DNA of 64,000 nucleotides from Phytophthora hibernalis. Lineage: Eukaryota; Oomycota; Peronosporomycetes; Peronosporales; Peronosporaceae. Every line of letters starts with the position of its first letter. Position 1 is the first letter of the stretch. Below the pieces are notes generated by a model. The model saw nothing but the letters and a program-made list of their open reading frames with translations. It did not search any database and was not told the origin of the DNA. Shown here in pieces: positions 59,686-64,000 of this stretch. The stretch lies in the NCBI GenBank assembly GCA_012656075.1, contig JAAKBF010000129.1:147701-211700 (forward strand), written 5' to 3'. The position numbers were made by a program, and so were the translations under genes.

Positions 59686-62600
59686 ATGGCGGAGCGGCAG
59701 TACGCGGAGGCGCTGGCGGCCACCGAGCGCGCGCAGATCCTGGAGCGCGCGGGCCAGGCGTCGCAGGCCGTGCCTCTGTTCCAGCAGGCGCTGCACATCC
59801 TGCGGCGCCTGGCGGTCGTCGAGTCGGCGGCGCAGCGCGCGCGTCTACATCCACGATCGCCGAGCTCCAGACGCGCGTCCAAACGCTGCAGCAGTCGAGC
59901 GACTTCGTGTTAGCGCGCGCCATGGAGCAGCACGCGGCGGCGCGGGAATCTGAAGGCTATGATCAACCTGATATCGTTATAGACAGGTACATCGCTGCCG
60001 CCGAGAGCTACATGCAGGCGCTGAACGTACTGCCGCCGGACGAGACGACGGCCAAAGCGGCCGTCAAGGAGCAGCTCGAATACGTCATCGACTACGTGTC
60101 GCAGCTGAAGACTCAGACTCAGGATGTGGCGGGGTTACATTGGCCCGAGCCGCCGCAGCTTCAGCACAAGACGGCGCTGGTCACGCCCACGTACGCGTCC
60201 GCAAGAGCTGCAGAGGTTAGGGAGGAGAAGCCCGGGGCGGCCTACACCCCTCAGGAGCTGGACGTGCTGCGCAGGTCGTCGCAGATCAACGGCCACCTGT
60301 TCGTACCGTGGCTCGACGACCTGGACGCACAGGAGAAGTTCAGTCTGCCCGAGCCTTTGACGACCCGGACGGACACGTGGCGCTCTCTGCTAAACAGACG
60401 AAGAAGGATGCGACGTGGATGAGACCGAGTGACTATGCTGCACGTTGTGGACACGCGCCCGTGATGATCGCGCAGGGAGGAGTGAACCCGCTCGTGGTCA
60501 AGCAGGATATCGTCACGGATTGTTCGTTTGTGGCATCGCTCTGCATTGCGGCAGCGTACGAGCAGAGGTTTCAGAAGCGGCTGATCACGAACATCATTTT
60601 TCCGGCCGACCCAAAGACCAAACAGCCCGTGTATAACCCATTTGGTAAGTACGTGGTCAAATTGTGGGCCAACGGAGTGCCTCGCAAGGTCGTCATTGAC
60701 GACTTGCTACCGGTTAACGGCTCGTCCGGACAGCTACTCTCGAGTTGTACTACGCGCAAAACGAACTCTGGGTCAGCCTTATCGAGAAGGCGTACTTGAA
60801 ACTGAACGGAGGCTACGACTTTCCTGGTGGAAATTCTGGTATCGACTTGTTTGCGCTAACAGGGTGGATTCCGGAACGTGTTCCCGTCAATGAGCTAGTT
60901 GACGCACCGAGCAAGGAAGAACGACTTTGGGAACAACTCAAGAGTGCCTTCCACTATGGAGATTGCATCATTACAATGTCGACAGGAGATATTTCTAAAC
61001 AGGAGGCCAAGGCGATAGGCCTCGTTCCTATGCATGTTTACGCTGTGCTTAACGTGTACGAGCTCACCAGCCCAGAAAGCAATTCTGACTCTTCTAGCGA
61101 TGGCAAGAAGACACGCTTGCTTCAAGTGAAAAACCCGTGGCGCAAGATGGGCTGGAAGGGTCCGTATTCACGCCATGATAAGACGCGATGGGACAGTGCC
61201 ATCGGTGAAGAGCTGCGCGCGTACCAACATAAGTTCTATGCTAGTGAAGTGGCTGAAGGTGAGGCAGAAGGTGGGCAGCAAGACGACGGCTTGTTTTGGA
61301 TCGATTTTGACTCTGTGAAGCATTACTTCGAGAGTTTATACATGAACTGGAATCCCGAGCTCTTCCCGTACAAAGGCGTGTGCCATGAGCACTGGCCTGT
61401 TGAGCTAGGTCCTGTCAACGATTCACTCACACTAGGCTTCAACCCGCAGTACTCGCTTACGTTCAGTAAGAGCAGATCAGGCGAGGACGGAGCTACTACG
61501 TCGGCTGGATCGTGCACCGTGTGGGTTCTTCTTTCGAGACACGTGAGCACCATTGAACGGGACACTGACTATTCAAGCCAGCAGTTCCTCACGCTTCATG
61601 TGTATCGTGGTGCGCCTGGGAAACGTGTATTCTACAACCACCGTGCTGTGTCACGAGGGACGTACAGCAATAATCCTCACACCCTCGTGAGTCTCGATTT
61701 GGATCTTGCCGATGATTCTGAGCCGTCTTTTACGCTTGTGGCTTCGCAGTACGAGAAATTTGCGGCACTCGACTACACGCTGTCAATATTTTCCACCCGC
61801 CCGTTTACCTGTGAGCCTATTCCTCAATTTGTGACAACACCTCCGACTTCTATTGTGATCCCAGGAGTATGGGACACCGCCTGTGCCGGTGGTCGCCCAT
61901 TTTACTCAACGTTCATGAACAATCCTCAGATTCATTTGCAGTTGCAAAACCATGCCGGTCGCTCTTCCTGTTTCTCGAGACAGAAGCTTTTTTGCCAAGG
62001 ATTCCAAAACGGCTAGTTTCCCGATCAACTTGCGAGCAGCTTTACACACGCGAGAGAGGGTGTGTGGGCTTCACGCTGCAGGAAATGGTGCTCCAGATGA
62101 TGATACACCGCTGAAGGTGCTTAGTTCTGGAGAGTACCGCCCAGGATTCTGCTTTATCGAAGTAGGCGCAGCAATCCTAGCTTCGGGTTTGCACGATGTT
62201 GTATTGATCCCGTCCACCTTTGAGCAAGGTGTTCTGGGAAAGTTCACATTACGAGTTGTAAGTGATCCACCTGCAGGCGACAGTATCGCTTATCGACAAC
62301 TACCGCCCGAAGGCCATGGGATGGAACTCACTCGGCTGCGTGGCAAGTGGAACATGCAAACTGGCTCAGCTGCAGGGTGTTCCAACTATGGTTGCTATAC
62401 TTTCAACCCCAAATATTTGGTGCATGTCACTCAAGAATGCGATATGCTAATTCGACTGCTAATCCTCGACCCAGAAGTAGATCCATCACCTGGCGAATCT
62501 CCAACCGAAGTAGGCGTCGTCACTCTTTCATCTATTAACGTATCAGTGTTCGAGAGCACGTCAGAAGGAGACCTACTACTCTCCACAAACCCAAAACTAG

Positions 62601-62787
62601 CATTTGCAGGTGCAACGTCGGCGCGCGGCGTGTACATGAGTGGCGCGCCCAGTGGTGTCGTGGCGAAAGCCTCGCGATGGTATTCTCCGGGATGGTACAT
62701 TATTCTTCCATCCACTTTGAGCCGCAGGAGTTGAGCTTCGAGCTTCGACTGTACGCATCTGCTCATGTTGAAGTGTGTTCACTGTAG
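59686..62787 (+). CDS. Calpain-7/PalB-type cysteine protease with MIT domains
   Basis: About 1,034 residues in a single exon. N-terminal MIT-like helices start at AERQYAEALAATERAQILERAG, and a second MIT-like segment lies near 59960-60110 (DRYIAAAESYMQAL). MIT domains bind ESCRT-III tails, as in CAPN7 and fungal PalB/Rim13. The papain-like calpain core has all three catalytic residues: Cys at 60521-60523 (TDCSFVASL), His at 61033-61035 (VPMHVYAVL) and Asn at 61132-61134 (QVKNPWRKMGW). GGYDFPGGNSGIDL and LTGWIPERV are typical of calpain-7. The C-terminal part holds two C2-like calpain domains (YRPGFCFIEVG, VLIPSTFEQGVLGKFTLRV), ending ASAHVEVCSL. Frame changes occur near 59842, at 60356-60358 (T-run), near 60741, twice in 61965-61995 and at 62716-62718 (T-run). 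Likely role: endosomal or pH-signalling protease. Confidence 0.85.
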
Positions 62788-64000
62788 GTACTGGAGACAA
62801 TACCGGTACGTTTGAACCTCGGTGCGATGAAGCAAAAGTGTTGGAATTTGATCCCTTTTGTTTCGCCATCGGCAACGCGAAAATGTTGCATTCGCGCGCA
62901 ACGTTCTGGTGTCAAGTACTCACTTGGGACCTTGCAAACACATCAAGTTTACTTCGTCGTTTCAATCGTTGCGTAAACGATAACGCTAGCATTACAAAGG
63001 GACAGAATGTGTGTAGACAATTTTGCTTGGCTACTCGGGTGATGCCTGTAGCCGATTTACTGATTCAGTGTGAATTAACACACAGTTGGATTGATCTCGG
63101 TTTTGCGCAAGAATCCACCCCGCGATAAACTCGGTCGCTTCGGAATTCAAGGACAGAGTCTCACGGCTCAAGACTTTCGTCACGTCTCAGCTGTACTACA
63201 GACTCTCAGCATTGTTTCGACCACACGTATCTTCGAGAAGATAAAGCCGTTCTGGCAGACTATAGCATCTGCGACCGAGTTCGCGTTGAGAAGCAGCACA
63301 TTCGAAGCCAGATGCCTACGAACGAGTTTGCCCAAGAAGTTGCAAGAGAAATGAAGTGATTCATAGTTGGAATCGCCTTCAAGGGTGGCAATGTCCCGAG
63401 AGAGCAGCTTGGGACCTCCCCGTGGATCAAACCGGACATTGACAGCTGGAATGCTCACGAACAAGAGCCAACTAAGATAACTGGGCAGCAAGTATGGTGA
63501 GTTTGTTGGTCGTGGCCGTGTCCTCCAGCAGTGGATGCGCATAACGCCTTATTTCGATGGCGCTGCACCCTTCTTGGAGCATTGTACATTTAGCTGGGAT
63601 CGGTCACCAAATTCGTAGGGTCATAATTTTAGTAAATCAAAAGCCACTGTGTTGCTGGTACTGAGGCGTATTTGATCATAGTTGTTTAATTTTGATCGGG
63701 GCTCTCCTTCAAGCTCTAGGCATGATAAAGCACGAGTCTCAATCCCCATATTTTTGTACCACACTAGCCTTTTGTACCATAACTTCACTGGGAGAGTTCA
63801 TAAGAAAGCACGAAAGACGCCATCGTGCTCCTGGATGCCTACACTACAAAATAAACATTATTTTATTTGCCAGAGTATCGATACATCGAGCGCTACATTC
63901 CGTTTTTCAGAGCTAATTTAGCCGTTTTTGACGGCTTTTGACTACTTTCACCCGCCTCTGTCACTGACCGCCTGTTTGTTGCAAAATAGACTTGATTTCA
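62788..64000. other. No recognised gene
   Basis: ORFs of up to 120 codons exist on both strands (63180-63542 minus, 62775-63128 plus and 63091-63354 plus), but none has known motifs and frames are interrupted. Possibly a decayed gene or mobile element. Confidence 0.4.

Overview
The window looks like nuclear DNA of an oomycete, most likely a Phytophthora relative. The support is: short GT-AG introns of about 57-106 bp, very short intergenic gaps between GC-rich genes, an oomycete-type core promoter (GCTCATT initiator plus ATTTGC-like box) at 53913-53929, Ty3/gypsy debris, and protein families typical of eukaryotes (RRN3, calpain-7, protein kinase, diflavin reductase). No bacterial operons, CRISPR arrays or rRNA genes are visible.

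Layout. (1) 1-9460: four paralogues of one unrecognised multi-pass membrane protein family. A and B (minus) are multiply broken pseudogenes. C (plus) and D (minus) are nearly intact, convergent, and share a C-terminal phase-1 intron. (2) 9460-13400: a protein kinase (plus) converging on a flavodoxin/FAD/NADPH diflavin reductase (minus) with one in-frame stop and one frameshift. (3) 13400-21520: AT-rich, gene-poor DNA with a decayed Ty3/gypsy retrotransposon (gag zinc knuckle, protease, RT, RNase H, integrase). (4) 21520-52111: the outstanding feature, a 30.6 kb head-to-tail array of 41 units of about 750 bp. Every unit carries a leucine tRNA gene with anticodon CAG on the minus strand plus a TTTT stop for RNA polymerase III. 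Only 10 units keep a fully paired T-stem. The other 31 carry one of three T-arm lesions, and the right-hand 15 units are uniform for one of them. (5) 52112-53912: AT-rich DNA with a second copy of a dispersed repeat that also lies at 14763-15009, so the retrotransposon and tRNA array sit between two diverged direct repeats, and two adjacent MITE-like inverted-repeat elements. (6) 53913-62787: a compact housekeeping cluster of five genes: an NDUFAF4-like complex I assembly factor, the Pol I factor RRN3, a fibronectin-III/coiled-coil protein, an unknown protein, and a calpain-7/PalB-type protease. (7) 62788-64000: nothing recognised.

Caution about the sequence. Four of the five conserved genes in region 6 are interrupted by isolated one-base frame changes, several best explained by loss of one base from a short homopolymer. 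RRN3 is normally essential and single-copy, so I infer that many are residual long-read indel errors rather than gene death. The same may explain the single breaks in gene C, gene D and the reductase. It does not explain the heavy decay of A, B and the retrotransposon.

How the genes relate: kinase, reductase and membrane proteins show no obvious pathway link. RRN3 (rRNA synthesis) next to a large tRNA array is suggestive of translation capacity but may be coincidence.
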